DNA of 64,000 nt from Rhizobiaceae bacterium (GCA_029233925.1 JARGOX010000026.1:1-64000); one strand, 5' to 3'. Positions 8,851 through 17,047 are shown, counted from the first letter of the stretch. The notes: a model not told the origin generated them from the sequence alone. Numbers and translations are program-made.

Positions 8851-9942
8851 ATGGAACTGCGTCTCTACCGCAACAACCTGTGTTATGCCGGGTTGACCGT
8901 GCATACGTCGAGTTCCGGACCGATTGGCGGGCTGGACACGCTGCATCTCGTTATCGACGACGGTTTTCATCAGGCGTTCGGAGAGGTCCGTATCAATTGC
9001 GCCTATCTGAATGGATATGAACCTGAATATTTGCTGGAACGTGTGCGTTGGGGCATGCGGGCATTTGACTGGGAGGCGCCGACCGACGAATTGCGCGCAA
9101 GTGTGCAGGCAAGCGGTCTACCTGCGCCGGTGCGGATGCTTTTTGATATTGCCCTTTGGGATTTGCATGCCAAACGCGTCGGCTTGCCACTGGCTCATTT
9201 GCTCTCCGGCGAAACGCATGAACTCTCATACCCCACCAATCAAACGCTGTTTCTATCGACGGATGCGGCGTTTGATGATCAAGTGGCCAACTATGTTTCC
9301 CGCGGATTCCGTGATCTCAAACTGCGTGTGGGACAGGACATTGAGGATGATTGCGCGCGCCATGCACGCATCCGCGCCGTTTATGGCGCAGACGTGAAGC
9401 TTGCCGCTGATGCCAACGGTGCGTGGGCGCTCGCCGACGCCCAATTGCGCCTTGCCGCGCTGGCTCCGTTCGACCTTGCTTATGTAGAGCAACCAATTGC
9501 GCCCGGCGATTGGGATGCGCTGACACGCCTTGCTATGTCTGCACCAATGCCATTGATGCTGGACGAGAGCCTCGCCACCCCGGCCGATTTGAACGCGTTG
9601 ATTGCGCGCTGTGATACGGCCTCGGGGAAGCTTCAGGGGCACCTCAAACTGATAAAACTGGGCGGACTGACCCCGGCCCTTGCTGCAGTTCGTCAACTGC
9701 AGGCAGCAAAAATCCCCTTTATGATTGGCCAGATGAACGAGAGCGCTGTTGCCACATCTGCTGCGCTCCATCTCGCCGTCGCCGTCCGCCCCTTGCACGC
9801 CGAGCTTTATGGTGCAGATGGACTTCTCGATGATCCTGCCGAGGGACTGACCTATTCAGGCGGACGCGTGGCGGTTCGTCATGCCCCTGGATTGGGTGTA
9901 GATTTTCGGGCGCCTTCCGCGCCCATTTGCCTGGGAGAATGA
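8851..9942 (+). CDS. enolase-superfamily enzyme (mandelate racemase / muconate lactonizing type)
   Basis: A 363-residue member of the enolase superfamily, with an N-terminal capping domain and a C-terminal barrel. Probable Mg ligands are D187 (ADANGAW), E213 (VEQP) and D238 (LDES). A late catalytic Lys lies in HLKLIKLGG (K266 or K269). The usual KxK on the second strand reads K157-L-R159, so the second Lys is Arg. This argues against assigning it simply as a dipeptide epimerase or N-succinylamino acid racemase, where both Lys residues act. It begins three bases after the M20 stop. It is likely an epimerase, racemase or dehydratase in the same pathway. Confidence 0.85.
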   Translation: MELRLYRNNLCYAGLTVHTSSSGPIGGLDTLHLVIDDGFHQAFGEVRINCAYLNGYEPEYLLERVRWGMRAFDWEAPTDELRASVQASGLPAPVRMLFDIALWDLHAKRVGLPLAHLLSGETHELSYPTNQTLFLSTDAAFDDQVANYVSRGFRDLKLRVGQDIEDDCARHARIRAVYGADVKLAADANGAWALADAQLRLAALAPFDLAYVEQPIAPGDWDALTRLAMSAPMPLMLDESLATPADLNALIARCDTASGKLQGHLKLIKLGGLTPALAAVRQLQAAKIPFMIGQMNESAVATSAALHLAVAVRPLHAELYGADGLLDDPAEGLTYSGGRVAVRHAPGLGVDFRAPSAPICLGE

Positions 9943-9943
9943 A

Positions 9944-11116
9944 ATGAACGCTGAAGGTGTTGTGCAGGGGCAGGAATCGGCCTTTCCCAAAGAAGAATAC
10001 GAAAAGCGTCAGGCCCACGCGCGCGCCGGTCTGGAGCGCGCCGGGCTGGATGCACTGATCATCACGGGGCCGGAAAACATCTTCTATCTGACCGGCCAGC
10101 AAACGCCGGGCTACTATACGTTTCAGGCGCTGGTGCTATCGGCTCAGGGCGACCCTGTGTTTGTCATTCGACAGCTCGAATATTTCAATTTCATCGCCAA
10201 TACCTTCATTGCGGACGCCGAGATCTATCAGGACCACCAGGAACCAATCAGCTTTCTGACCAAGGTTATTGCGCGCAAGGGACTGTCAGGAAAACGAGTG
10301 GCAATCGACAAACGTGGCTGGTTTTTGCCGATCGCGGTCTATGAGACATTGCAATCGACATTGGGTGAGATCCATGACGGTGCGGGCATCATAGAAGCTC
10401 TGCGTGCGATCAAATCGCCTCAAGAGGTTGAAAAGCTCGAAATCGCCGCATCCTACGTCGATTCAGGAATGCGGGCAGGTCTGGCTGCCGTTCGTTCGGG
10501 AGCCTCTGACAACGATCTCGTGGCAGCAATGATGGAAGCTGCCATCCGTGCCGGCTCGGAATATATGGGTATGGAGCCGCTTGTCTCGACGGGGCGCCGC
10601 ACGGGTGTGCCCCACGGCACATGGAGGCGCACCCCGCTTTCAGACAACGATCCCGCTTTCCTGGAGATGGCAGGTGTCCATGACCGCTATCATGCCGCAC
10701 TGATGCGTTCGGCATGGGTGGGTCCGGTGCCACAAGAAGCCGAAGACATGATGAAGGCGTGCCAGGATGCGCTTGCAGCCTCGCTTGCCGAGATACGGCC
10801 CGGCGTCGCCTGTGAGGTGCCGCATATGGCCTGCCAGAAGGTCATCGACGCGGCTGGCTACACAGAAAATTTCCGCAAACGCCTCGGCTATTCGGTCGGC
10901 ATTTCTTTTGCACCGGACTGGGGGGAAGGTGCGATTCTCTCGCTCAACGCCGGAGTGAAAACAGAACTGCAACCCGGCATGACCTTTCATTTGCCGCCAG
11001 CACTTCGGATTTACGGCAAATTCACGGTCGGCGTTTCGGAAACAATCGTCATCACGGAAACGGGTTGGCGACAGCTCGGTTCCGTGCCGCGTGAACTCAC
11101 CCGCGTCGCTGCGTGA
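9944..11116 (+). CDS. M24-fold hydrolase, creatinase / ectoine-hydrolase-like
   Basis: A 390-residue pita-bread-fold protein with a creatinase N-terminal domain (about residues 20-150) and an M24 C-terminal domain. The five metal ligands of true M24 aminopeptidases are not preserved: the usual DxG...D region reads FLEMAGVHDRYHAA, and the usual HxxGHGIG reads RLGYSVG near residue 317. Instead H224 (GVPHGTW), E241 and E366 (GVSETIV) sit where creatinase has its catalytic His and Glu residues. Metal-independent amidine or ring hydrolysis, as in creatinase or ectoine hydrolase (DoeA/EutD), is therefore more likely than Xaa-Pro cleavage. It follows the enolase gene by one base. Confidence 0.78.
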   Translation: MNAEGVVQGQESAFPKEEYEKRQAHARAGLERAGLDALIITGPENIFYLTGQQTPGYYTFQALVLSAQGDPVFVIRQLEYFNFIANTFIADAEIYQDHQEPISFLTKVIARKGLSGKRVAIDKRGWFLPIAVYETLQSTLGEIHDGAGIIEALRAIKSPQEVEKLEIAASYVDSGMRAGLAAVRSGASDNDLVAAMMEAAIRAGSEYMGMEPLVSTGRRTGVPHGTWRRTPLSDNDPAFLEMAGVHDRYHAALMRSAWVGPVPQEAEDMMKACQDALAASLAEIRPGVACEVPHMACQKVIDAAGYTENFRKRLGYSVGISFAPDWGEGAILSLNAGVKTELQPGMTFHLPPALRIYGKFTVGVSETIVITETGWRQLGSVPRELTRVAA

Positions 11117-11141
11117 ATCAACAAACAATAAGGAGAAAAAG

Positions 11142-12065
11142 ATGAAGGATAGAGAAGAGACGAGCGCGCGGTTAAAGGGAATTTTCAATATTACCATGAC
11201 CCCTTTTGCCAAGGATGGTGCATTGGATAAAGCGGGGCTTGCCCGCAACGTGGAACGCGTGATTTCGGCTGGTTATGACGGAGTCTTGATCGGCGGTACC
11301 TATGGCGAATTCCCAACCATGAACGTTGCGGAACGCGCTGATGTCTTTACCCATGTAATGGACGTGATCGGGGATCGCATTCCTGCAATGCTTTGCTCTG
11401 CCGGGGCTGATCCAAGAGATGTCAGTGAATTGACCAGGCTTGCGGGCGATCTGGGGGGCGTGCCGATGGTCACAGCGCCTTACGTTTCGGAAATTACCGA
11501 TGAACAGATCGTCGACTTCTTCCGTGACGTAGCGCCGCTGTCGAAGACCGGAATCATAATCTATAATGCGCCGGGCATTGGCATCACGCTTTCGCCCGCT
11601 TTGATCGATCGCCTTGCTGACATTGATGGAATGGTCGGCTTGAAGCAGGGAGACCTCAACCCAACCGCAATTGACCGCATTGCCCATGACATGCGGGGTC
11701 GCGTAAAGACCTTCTGCGCCTCGGATTTGGCCTTTCTCGGACCTGTCATGGCTGGTTTTGACGGATTTTCTTCGACCAATAGTGGAGCACTGCCAGAACT
11801 CATCCTCGCCACATATAGAGCCCTTGAGCAGGGCGATGCACGTACGGCACGCGAACTGCATGCTCTATGGTACGATTTTCGCTCCCTGGCACGCATCCAC
11901 GGCCAACCGCAACTGGTCAAGGCGGCAATGAACATGCGCGGCTTTGACGGAGGTTCGGTCCGCCTGCCTTTGCGCGATATCCCCGGGGCGGCGCAGTCGA
12001 AGCTGCGGGCTGTTCTTGAGGGGCTTTCAGAAGATACACGGGCCGGCTTCAAACTGGCAGACTAA
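11142..12065 (+). CDS. dihydrodipicolinate synthase / N-acetylneuraminate lyase family enzyme
   Basis: A 307-residue class I aldolase of the DapA/NanA family. The Schiff-base Lys is K168 in GLKQGD, the catalytic Tyr is Y141 in YNAPG, and the GGTYGE segment (residues 51-56) matches the pyruvate-binding GTTGE with Tyr for Thr. AAGGAG stands six bases before the ATG at 11142, which decides this start over an upstream one at 11091. As the last gene of a catabolic operon it more likely cleaves or dehydrates a 2-oxo acid intermediate than makes lysine precursors. Confidence 0.85.
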   Translation: MKDREETSARLKGIFNITMTPFAKDGALDKAGLARNVERVISAGYDGVLIGGTYGEFPTMNVAERADVFTHVMDVIGDRIPAMLCSAGADPRDVSELTRLAGDLGGVPMVTAPYVSEITDEQIVDFFRDVAPLSKTGIIIYNAPGIGITLSPALIDRLADIDGMVGLKQGDLNPTAIDRIAHDMRGRVKTFCASDLAFLGPVMAGFDGFSSTNSGALPELILATYRALEQGDARTARELHALWYDFRSLARIHGQPQLVKAAMNMRGFDGGSVRLPLRDIPGAAQSKLRAVLEGLSEDTRAGFKLAD

Positions 12066-12078
12066 ATGAATTTGGGCC

Positions 12079-12111
12079 AATAGCCCCGCCCAGGACTTGG
12101 GCGGGGCTATT
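12079..12111. terminator. strong intrinsic terminator, probably bidirectional
   Basis: A perfect 14-base stem (AATAGCCCCGCCCA, 12079-12092, with its complement at 12098-12111) and a 5-base loop, ending in ATTT on the plus strand and preceded by A residues that become T on the minus strand. It lies between the convergent lyase and aminotransferase genes and probably ends both transcripts. Confidence 0.8.
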
Positions 12112-12168
12112 TGCATGTCACGGTACCTCTACATCAGGTGGAGGCCGCTGACTTTCGCAAATTGGTTG

Positions 12169-13368
12169 TTACGCCAGCTTTGCTATTGTTTCCGTCATCC
12201 GGGAAAGGGCCTCTGCCAGCCTGGCGTCATCGATAGCGTAAGCAATGCGAAGGTGTCCTGGCATTCCGAATGCTGAACCGTGCACCATGCCGACATGAGA
12301 TGTTTCCAGAATGTAGTTTGCCACATCCAGATCAGATGAAAGCATCACCCCAGCCGGCGTTCGTCGACCGAAAAGACCGGTGCAGTTCACAAAGACATAG
12401 AAGGCACCAGGCGTGGGAATCGCGGTAAATCCGGGGATTGCCGCAACGGCAGTCAGCACCTGTTCGCGGCGTGCAGAGAGTTGTTGCTTCCAGTCTGCCA
12501 GAAACGACATGTCGCCGTCGAGCGCTGCAATGGAGGCCGCCTGTGAAATGGATGAGGGGTTGGATGTGCTCTGGGATTGAAGGATATCCATTGCGTCGAT
12601 CAGCCATTCCGGTCCACCAGCATAGCCGAGCCTCCATCCGGTCATCGAGTAGCCTTTTGAAACGCCGTTGACTGTGAGGATGCGGTCAAATAGTGAGGGC
12701 ATGGCTGCCGCAGGCGCTGAAAAGCTGCCATCATGAACGATGTGTTCGTAGATGTCGTCGGCCAAAACCATCGCATCGTGATCGACGAGCACACGCTCCA
12801 GTTCCGCGAGTTCGGTGAGGGTGTAGACCGCGCCGGTCGGATTGTTAGGCGAATTCAGGATCACCCACCGGGTGCGCGAGGTGAGGGCCCTTGCAAGATC
12901 TGCCGGCGTCAATTTCCAACCATCTTCCGCCTTGCATGGGACGACAACGGGTTCGGCTCCCGCAAGGCGGATCATATCCGGATAACTCACCCAGTAGGGG
13001 GCCGGCACGATCACCTCGTCGCCTTCATCGAGGGTGGCGAGGAGTGCATTGAAAATCAATTGCTTGGCTCCAGTGCCTGCAATGATTTCAGAGGGCTTGT
13101 AGTGGAGGCCGTTCTCTCGCTTGAACTTCCGCGCGATCGCAGCCTTCAGGGCGGCAGTCCCGGAGACGGCCGTGTATTTTGTGTCGCCAGTGCGTATGGC
13201 CGCAATTCCCGCTTCGCAAATATGGGCGGGTGTGGGGAAATCCAGTTCGCCTTCTCCCAGATTTATGACATCTGCACCGCGCGCTGCGATTGTGCGCAGC
13301 TTGTTCGAAATTTCCGCTGTCGGGGAAACTCCGACGACGGCCATACGTGGCGATAGTTTGGTATGCAT
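12169..13368 (-). CDS. class I/II PLP-dependent aminotransferase
   Basis: A 399-residue aspartate-aminotransferase-fold enzyme of the I-alpha/I-gamma kind. The PLP Lys is K238 in VNGVSKGYSMTGWRLGY. SPNNPTG (residues 173-179) and the ADDIYEH segment supply the ring-binding Asn, Asp and Tyr, and a late Arg in HLRIAY binds the substrate carboxylate. It moves an amino group between an amino acid and a 2-oxo acid. It is divergent from the amidotransferase-SDR pair, with a shared AT-rich promoter region, and probably belongs to the same catabolic programme as the operon ending at 12065. Confidence 0.88.
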   Translation of the reverse strand: MHTKLSPRMAVVGVSPTAEISNKLRTIAARGADVINLGEGELDFPTPAHICEAGIAAIRTGDTKYTAVSGTAALKAAIARKFKRENGLHYKPSEIIAGTGAKQLIFNALLATLDEGDEVIVPAPYWVSYPDMIRLAGAEPVVVPCKAEDGWKLTPADLARALTSRTRWVILNSPNNPTGAVYTLTELAELERVLVDHDAMVLADDIYEHIVHDGSFSAPAAAMPSLFDRILTVNGVSKGYSMTGWRLGYAGGPEWLIDAMDILQSQSTSNPSSISQAASIAALDGDMSFLADWKQQLSARREQVLTAVAAIPGFTAIPTPGAFYVFVNCTGLFGRRTPAGVMLSSDLDVANYILETSHVGMVHGSAFGMPGHLRIAYAIDDARLAEALSRMTETIAKLA

Positions 13369-13386
13369 ACGGAAGCCCTCTATTGA

Positions 13387-13497
13387 ATTTCATATTGTCC
13401 AAGTTTGTAAAAATAATACAATTATTATCTTCCATTTCAAATTTTTTTCTGAAAAAATCATTTGAAATAACCGCATATGATTGTATAAATATGAAAT
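13387..13497. promoter_or_regulatory. divergent promoter region with nested inverted repeats
   Basis: In this very AT-rich gap, ATTTCATATT (13387-13396) is the exact inverse complement of AATATGAAAT (13488-13497), so one arm faces each divergent gene. Nested inside, ATTTCAAAT (13434-13442) and ATTTGAAAT (13460-13468) form a second perfect inverted pair across 17 bases. The arrangement resembles paired operators for one regulator controlling both directions. Which regulator binds is unknown; the GntR at 4079 is the nearest candidate. Confidence 0.4.
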
Positions 13498-13537
13498 AGT
13501 GTGCAATCCTGAGGGGTTCACGACCTAAGGAAAGCAT

Positions 13538-14698
13538 GTGGCTCACACCATCATTGTTCAGCATGAGATAGAGCAGCCTGCTTTGTTCGGCGCGGCAGCA
13601 GCACTCATTGCAGCGCGCGAGGGTATGCGTGTTTATTGGCCGGATGCGCGCTTTGATTTTCACCGCCATCCCGATGCCGCACAGCATGTAGCAGGCGAGC
13701 AAATGCTTGCTCCCAGCGGCTTGATTTGGGTGGATCGGCTGACCGGCCAACCGGCCCTCCCACTCGAGATGCTTGAAGACGGGGCAGATGCCATCATACC
13801 TCTGCATCCGGCCTTTATGGCCGATCCAGACATGATCAGGAATCTTGTCAACTCAGGGGACGTACATCGGACTGTTGTCCTCGACGGCAATCGTTTCAGA
13901 GACGAGAATAACAACACGATTGGCTGGTATGATGAGTTTGGACGGGTCAGGCTGGAAAAGCCAACCGAACATCCAGTGTCAACACCACTCGTTTTCGCAA
14001 TTGCGGGGCCTGCACATCAGTTTTTCGAAACGTGCCCCGCGCCGCTGGCTGCACTTGCTGATGCAATCGATGCGCAAGCGCCCGGCAGCATGGTTCGTTT
14101 TATTGATCCGCGCCAGATAGCATCTGCTCCATTGCAGGGCATTGACGGCTTGCTGCTGCCGGGAGGTTCGCAAATGTCCGCAGTCAAGGGCCAGATCGAA
14201 CTGGCGCGTTTGGCGCGGGCCGAGGCAAGGCCAACGCTTGGTCTGTGTTTGGGCATGCAAAGCATGTCCACAGCGGTGGCTCGCGAGCTTCCCGAGTGGG
14301 AAAACACCGACATGGAGGAGGTGGCCGCTGATGCCGTCCGCCACAGCTTCGTCCGAATTGAAACAGGTGAATACAGGCTTGGTTGGCGTGTGACCAGACC
14401 TGTTGCAGAGAGCCGTATGGCGCGCATTCTTGGTGACGAACTGCTGATTGCCTGCAATCACCGCTTCAGATTGACGCCGTCATTGCACGAAGGTCTTGCT
14501 TCGCGGGGTATTAGGGTATCTGCGCTCGGTGGCACCTTTGAACAGGGTATCGCTGATGCAATTGAGGCGGAGGAAGGCTTCTATATAGGCATGCAGGGGC
14601 ACCCGGAGCTTTCATCACGAATCGGCCGGCCACACCCGCTCATCAGTGCCTTCGTTGCAGAAACAAAGTATTCCGCTATCAATCGTAGAGCCTTATAG
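13538..14698 (+). CDS. orphan class I glutamine amidotransferase of the CTP-synthase type with a novel N-terminal domain
   Basis: A 386-residue protein. Its C-terminal half (about residues 150-375) is a class I glutamine amidotransferase domain whose motifs match that of CTP synthase: LLLPGGSQMSAVKG, the nucleophile C237 in GLCLGMQS, and H355/E357 in MQGHPELSSRIGRPHP. The triad is intact. The N-terminal 150 residues are not the CTP synthetase domain and have no P-loop; I do not recognise them. Ammonia would be released to, or a gamma-glutamyl compound hydrolysed by, an unknown partner. The start is GTG at 13538 with AAGGA upstream; an ATG at 13536 is out of frame. The SDR gene follows after nine bases. 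Confidence 0.75.
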   Translation: MAHTIIVQHEIEQPALFGAAAALIAAREGMRVYWPDARFDFHRHPDAAQHVAGEQMLAPSGLIWVDRLTGQPALPLEMLEDGADAIIPLHPAFMADPDMIRNLVNSGDVHRTVVLDGNRFRDENNNTIGWYDEFGRVRLEKPTEHPVSTPLVFAIAGPAHQFFETCPAPLAALADAIDAQAPGSMVRFIDPRQIASAPLQGIDGLLLPGGSQMSAVKGQIELARLARAEARPTLGLCLGMQSMSTAVARELPEWENTDMEEVAADAVRHSFVRIETGEYRLGWRVTRPVAESRMARILGDELLIACNHRFRLTPSLHEGLASRGIRVSALGGTFEQGIADAIEAEEGFYIGMQGHPELSSRIGRPHPLISAFVAETKYSAINRRAL

Positions 14699-14707
14699 GA
14701 GACCAAA

Positions 14708-15493
14708 ATGGATCTTGGACTTGAAAATCGTACTGCCCTTGTGCTGGGCGCCACGGGCGGACTGGGCCGCTCCATCGCCGAAAGCCTGGCTGCCGAAGGT
14801 GCGAACGTAATCCTCAGCGGGCGCTCCTCAGAGCGATTGGAATCGGTGCGCAGTGCAATCGCAACGACCGCAAAAGGACGCATCAGGAGTTTGGTGGCTG
14901 ATCTTGCCGACCCTGCAGCTGTTGATGCTGCTCTTGCGGAGATCAAGGCCGACGATCTGCCGGATATTCTGGTGCTCAATGGCGGTGGACCACCGCCAGG
15001 ACCGATGGCCTCACTGGATGCCGATAGCCTTGCACCGCAATTCCGAGCGATGGTGGAGGCTCCGATCCGCATAGCCACTTCGCTTCTGCCGCACATGCGC
15101 GACCAGCGTTTCGGCCGCATACTTGTGCTTCTGTCTTCCGGGGTCGTGCAGCCCATAGCAAACCTTGGTCTCTCCAATACCTTGCGCCTATCGCTTGTAG
15201 GTTGGGCGAAAACGCTGGCGTCCGAGGTCGCGGCCGATGGCGTAACGGTTAACGGTCTGATTCCGGGGCGCATCCATACGTCCCGTGTCGACCAGTTGGA
15301 CGCGGCCGCTGCCAAGCGAACAAACGCAACAATCGATGAGGTTTCCGCCGCGTCTCGCGCCTCGATACCTATGGGCCGTTATGGAGCACCGCATGAATTT
15401 GCCGATGCGGCCTGTTTCCTCTGTTCAGGCCGAGCGAGTTACATCACCGGTACGAGCCTGCGGGTGGATGGTGGCCTACTGCGCAGCCTATAG
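14708..15493 (+). CDS. SDR-family oxidoreductase lacking the usual Tyr-Lys catalytic pair
   Basis: A 261-residue short-chain dehydrogenase fold with the cofactor motif GATGGLG (residues 14-20), NGGG near residue 91 and the C-terminal ITGTSLRVDGG. At the active site, Ser143 is present, but the positions of Tyr and Lys in YxxxK read Ser156 and Arg160 (within LGLSNTLR). This LSNxxR variant recurs in a branch annotated as SDR oxidoreductases, and its chemistry is unclear. AGGAG precedes the ATG. It is the second gene of a two-gene unit with the amidotransferase. Confidence 0.8.
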   Translation: MDLGLENRTALVLGATGGLGRSIAESLAAEGANVILSGRSSERLESVRSAIATTAKGRIRSLVADLADPAAVDAALAEIKADDLPDILVLNGGGPPPGPMASLDADSLAPQFRAMVEAPIRIATSLLPHMRDQRFGRILVLLSSGVVQPIANLGLSNTLRLSLVGWAKTLASEVAADGVTVNGLIPGRIHTSRVDQLDAAAAKRTNATIDEVSAASRASIPMGRYGAPHEFADAACFLCSGRASYITGTSLRVDGGLLRSL

Positions 15494-15854
15494 CATTCCG
15501 GGCCGCTATTCGCAGGTTTCTGCGGCGCGGAGAGGGGCCGGTCTCCCATTGGGACCGATTGCCAATGCGGGTACCGCTGGACACAGTTTTGCGGTGCTTG
15601 CCGTGACCTGTTGGAATGGTGATTGGCCACTGGTTGAACATCGTTGCTTGCGTGTCTGAGCGCAAGCATAGGGTGAAGACCGCAGATCAGGCTGTCAGAG
15701 CGCTCAATATCGAGATGCTTGAGCTTCTGTTCTGCGATTTTACCCAGGTGCCTGATGTTGAAGTGGAGGACTGGATGCAATTTGGAACTGAAATATAAAA
15801 AAGGCGGTGGCGCGCGCCAAATCTCCGTTTCTTCGTTCGGTTGATGCAGTGCTT

Positions 15855-16094
15855 TCAATGAGAGTGGGTACTTGAGGCGCTGCTGACCAGCATGTTGACA
15901 GGGGCGATCACACCATGTTTTTGAAAAATCGCTCTGGCTTTCTGCGATTGCCTAAATTTCCTGAACCCCTCCGGATCAGTAAGGTTCATCGACACGGCCA
16001 CCTGATTGTCGCCCTCGTTATCGACATAGCTTTGATTGATGGATAAATCGGGACAATCAAACTTCTTTGTTCCATATTCTTGCGTATTGATTGA
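15855..16094 (-). pseudogene. possible fragment of an unrecognised protein
   Basis: The minus strand is open from a stop at 16095-16097 to a stop at 15855-15857 and has protein-like composition (for example DNEGDNQVAVSMNLTDPEGF), but no start with a ribosome binding site until an internal Met. It may be the C-terminal remnant of a small protein of about 100 residues. It overlaps the first bases of the decayed LysR gene on the other strand. I could not name a family. Confidence 0.25.
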
Positions 16095-16402
16095 TCAGCT
16101 CAGGGCCATTGTTAGCAGTGTAGTGGAAGCCGGCTCGTTTTACGCCGCTGCGAAACTGCTGGTCTGCCACCCCCGGTCGTCAGACAGCATGTCAGCCTGT
16201 GCAACCTTGTAAAAGGCGGCATTGGAATTACCACCGTTCCAAGGCACATGGTCCGAGACGAACATCAAAACGACTTTCTCATCGCCCTATGACCAAATTG
16301 GCGGCTGATGTCGCCAGGTACCTATGCCGTCTGGCCCATAACGTTTCGAAAGACAACCTGGACCACGGATCTGTCACCTTTCTGGTTGACCGAATTTCCT
16401 GA
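16087..16402 (+). pseudogene. decayed LysR-family transcriptional regulator with a large internal deletion
   Basis: Read from a TTG at 16087, the start (IDQLRAIVSSVVEAGSFYAA) is a typical LysR helix-turn-helix N-terminus. After about 25 codons the reading passes, in a shifted frame, straight into a typical LysR C-terminus (GGIGITTVPRHMVRDEH, then a stop, then PNWRLMSPGTYAVWPITFRK). Another frame shift leads to a final segment ending at 16402. The recognition helix and most of the effector domain, roughly 150-200 codons, are missing. With at least two frame shifts and an in-frame stop this cannot be functional. Confidence 0.6.
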
Positions 16403-16482
16403 ACTGCGCGCTGAATGCCAGCCCTGTTGGTTTGCGCTGCATATCATAACACGCCTGATCGGCAATCAGGATCAGTTCGTCC

Positions 16483-16923
16483 TTACGTGTGATGTGTATG
16501 TTCTGCAAAGCAGGCATCAAAGTCCTGCGCGATATCGGCAACTGTGACTGAGCGGAAGCGTTCCAGCAGAAGTGTTTCGGCTTCTTGCAGGGCGTCGTTC
16601 AATCGGGCGTCAACAGCCTGTTCGACGAGGCACTCAGGTTGTTCCACTGAGGGGCCGATGGCGAAGAGTGGTGGCGCGCCGATGGCCTGATAGACATCGA
16701 AAAGACTGATGTCAGTGAGCTCGCGGGCAAGCTCCCATCCGCCCCCATGGCCCTGTTCGGAGTGGACATAGCCCTGCTTGCGAAGACCCGCCATGGTGCG
16801 TCGAACGACGACCGCATTGGTTCCGAGCATCTGGGCAATCGTGTCCGAGGTGGCGCGTTTGTAGTGTCGATCCATATGGATCAGAACATGCAGCATGCGT
16901 GACAGTCGACTATCGCGTCTCAT
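16483..16923 (-). CDS. Rrf2-family transcriptional regulator
   Basis: A 146-residue Rrf2 regulator with an N-terminal winged helix (RLSRMLHVLIHMD...ATSDTIAQMLGTNAVVVRRTMAGLRKQGYVHSEQGHGGGW in outline) and the usual long helix. Only two Cys residues remain (near 99 and 138), not the three closely spaced Cys that bind 2Fe-2S in IscR and NsrR. It is therefore probably of the YwnA-like, cluster-free kind. It is divergent from the flavoprotein at 17048, a common pairing, and probably represses that gene. Confidence 0.85.
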   Translation of the reverse strand: MRRDSRLSRMLHVLIHMDRHYKRATSDTIAQMLGTNAVVVRRTMAGLRKQGYVHSEQGHGGGWELARELTDISLFDVYQAIGAPPLFAIGPSVEQPECLVEQAVDARLNDALQEAETLLLERFRSVTVADIAQDFDACFAEHTHHT

Positions 16924-17047
16924 CAGTCCTCACTTGTTTGGTCCCACCGGTATAGCCTGCCGTTTTTTCTGTAACAAGACGGGTTACGTGTATTGACAGG
17001 ATTATGATTTGTAACATATGAAAGTACGAAAGAGGAAGGAATTGAAC

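Larger units (their letters stand above)
15494..16482. other. gene-poor stretch of about 1 kb containing degraded coding remnants
   Basis: Between the SDR and the Rrf2 gene I find only the LysR remnant (16087-16402) and a possible minus-strand fragment (15855-16094). No complete gene, mobile element or RNA gene could be supported. This looks like a site of past gene loss. Confidence 0.55.
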
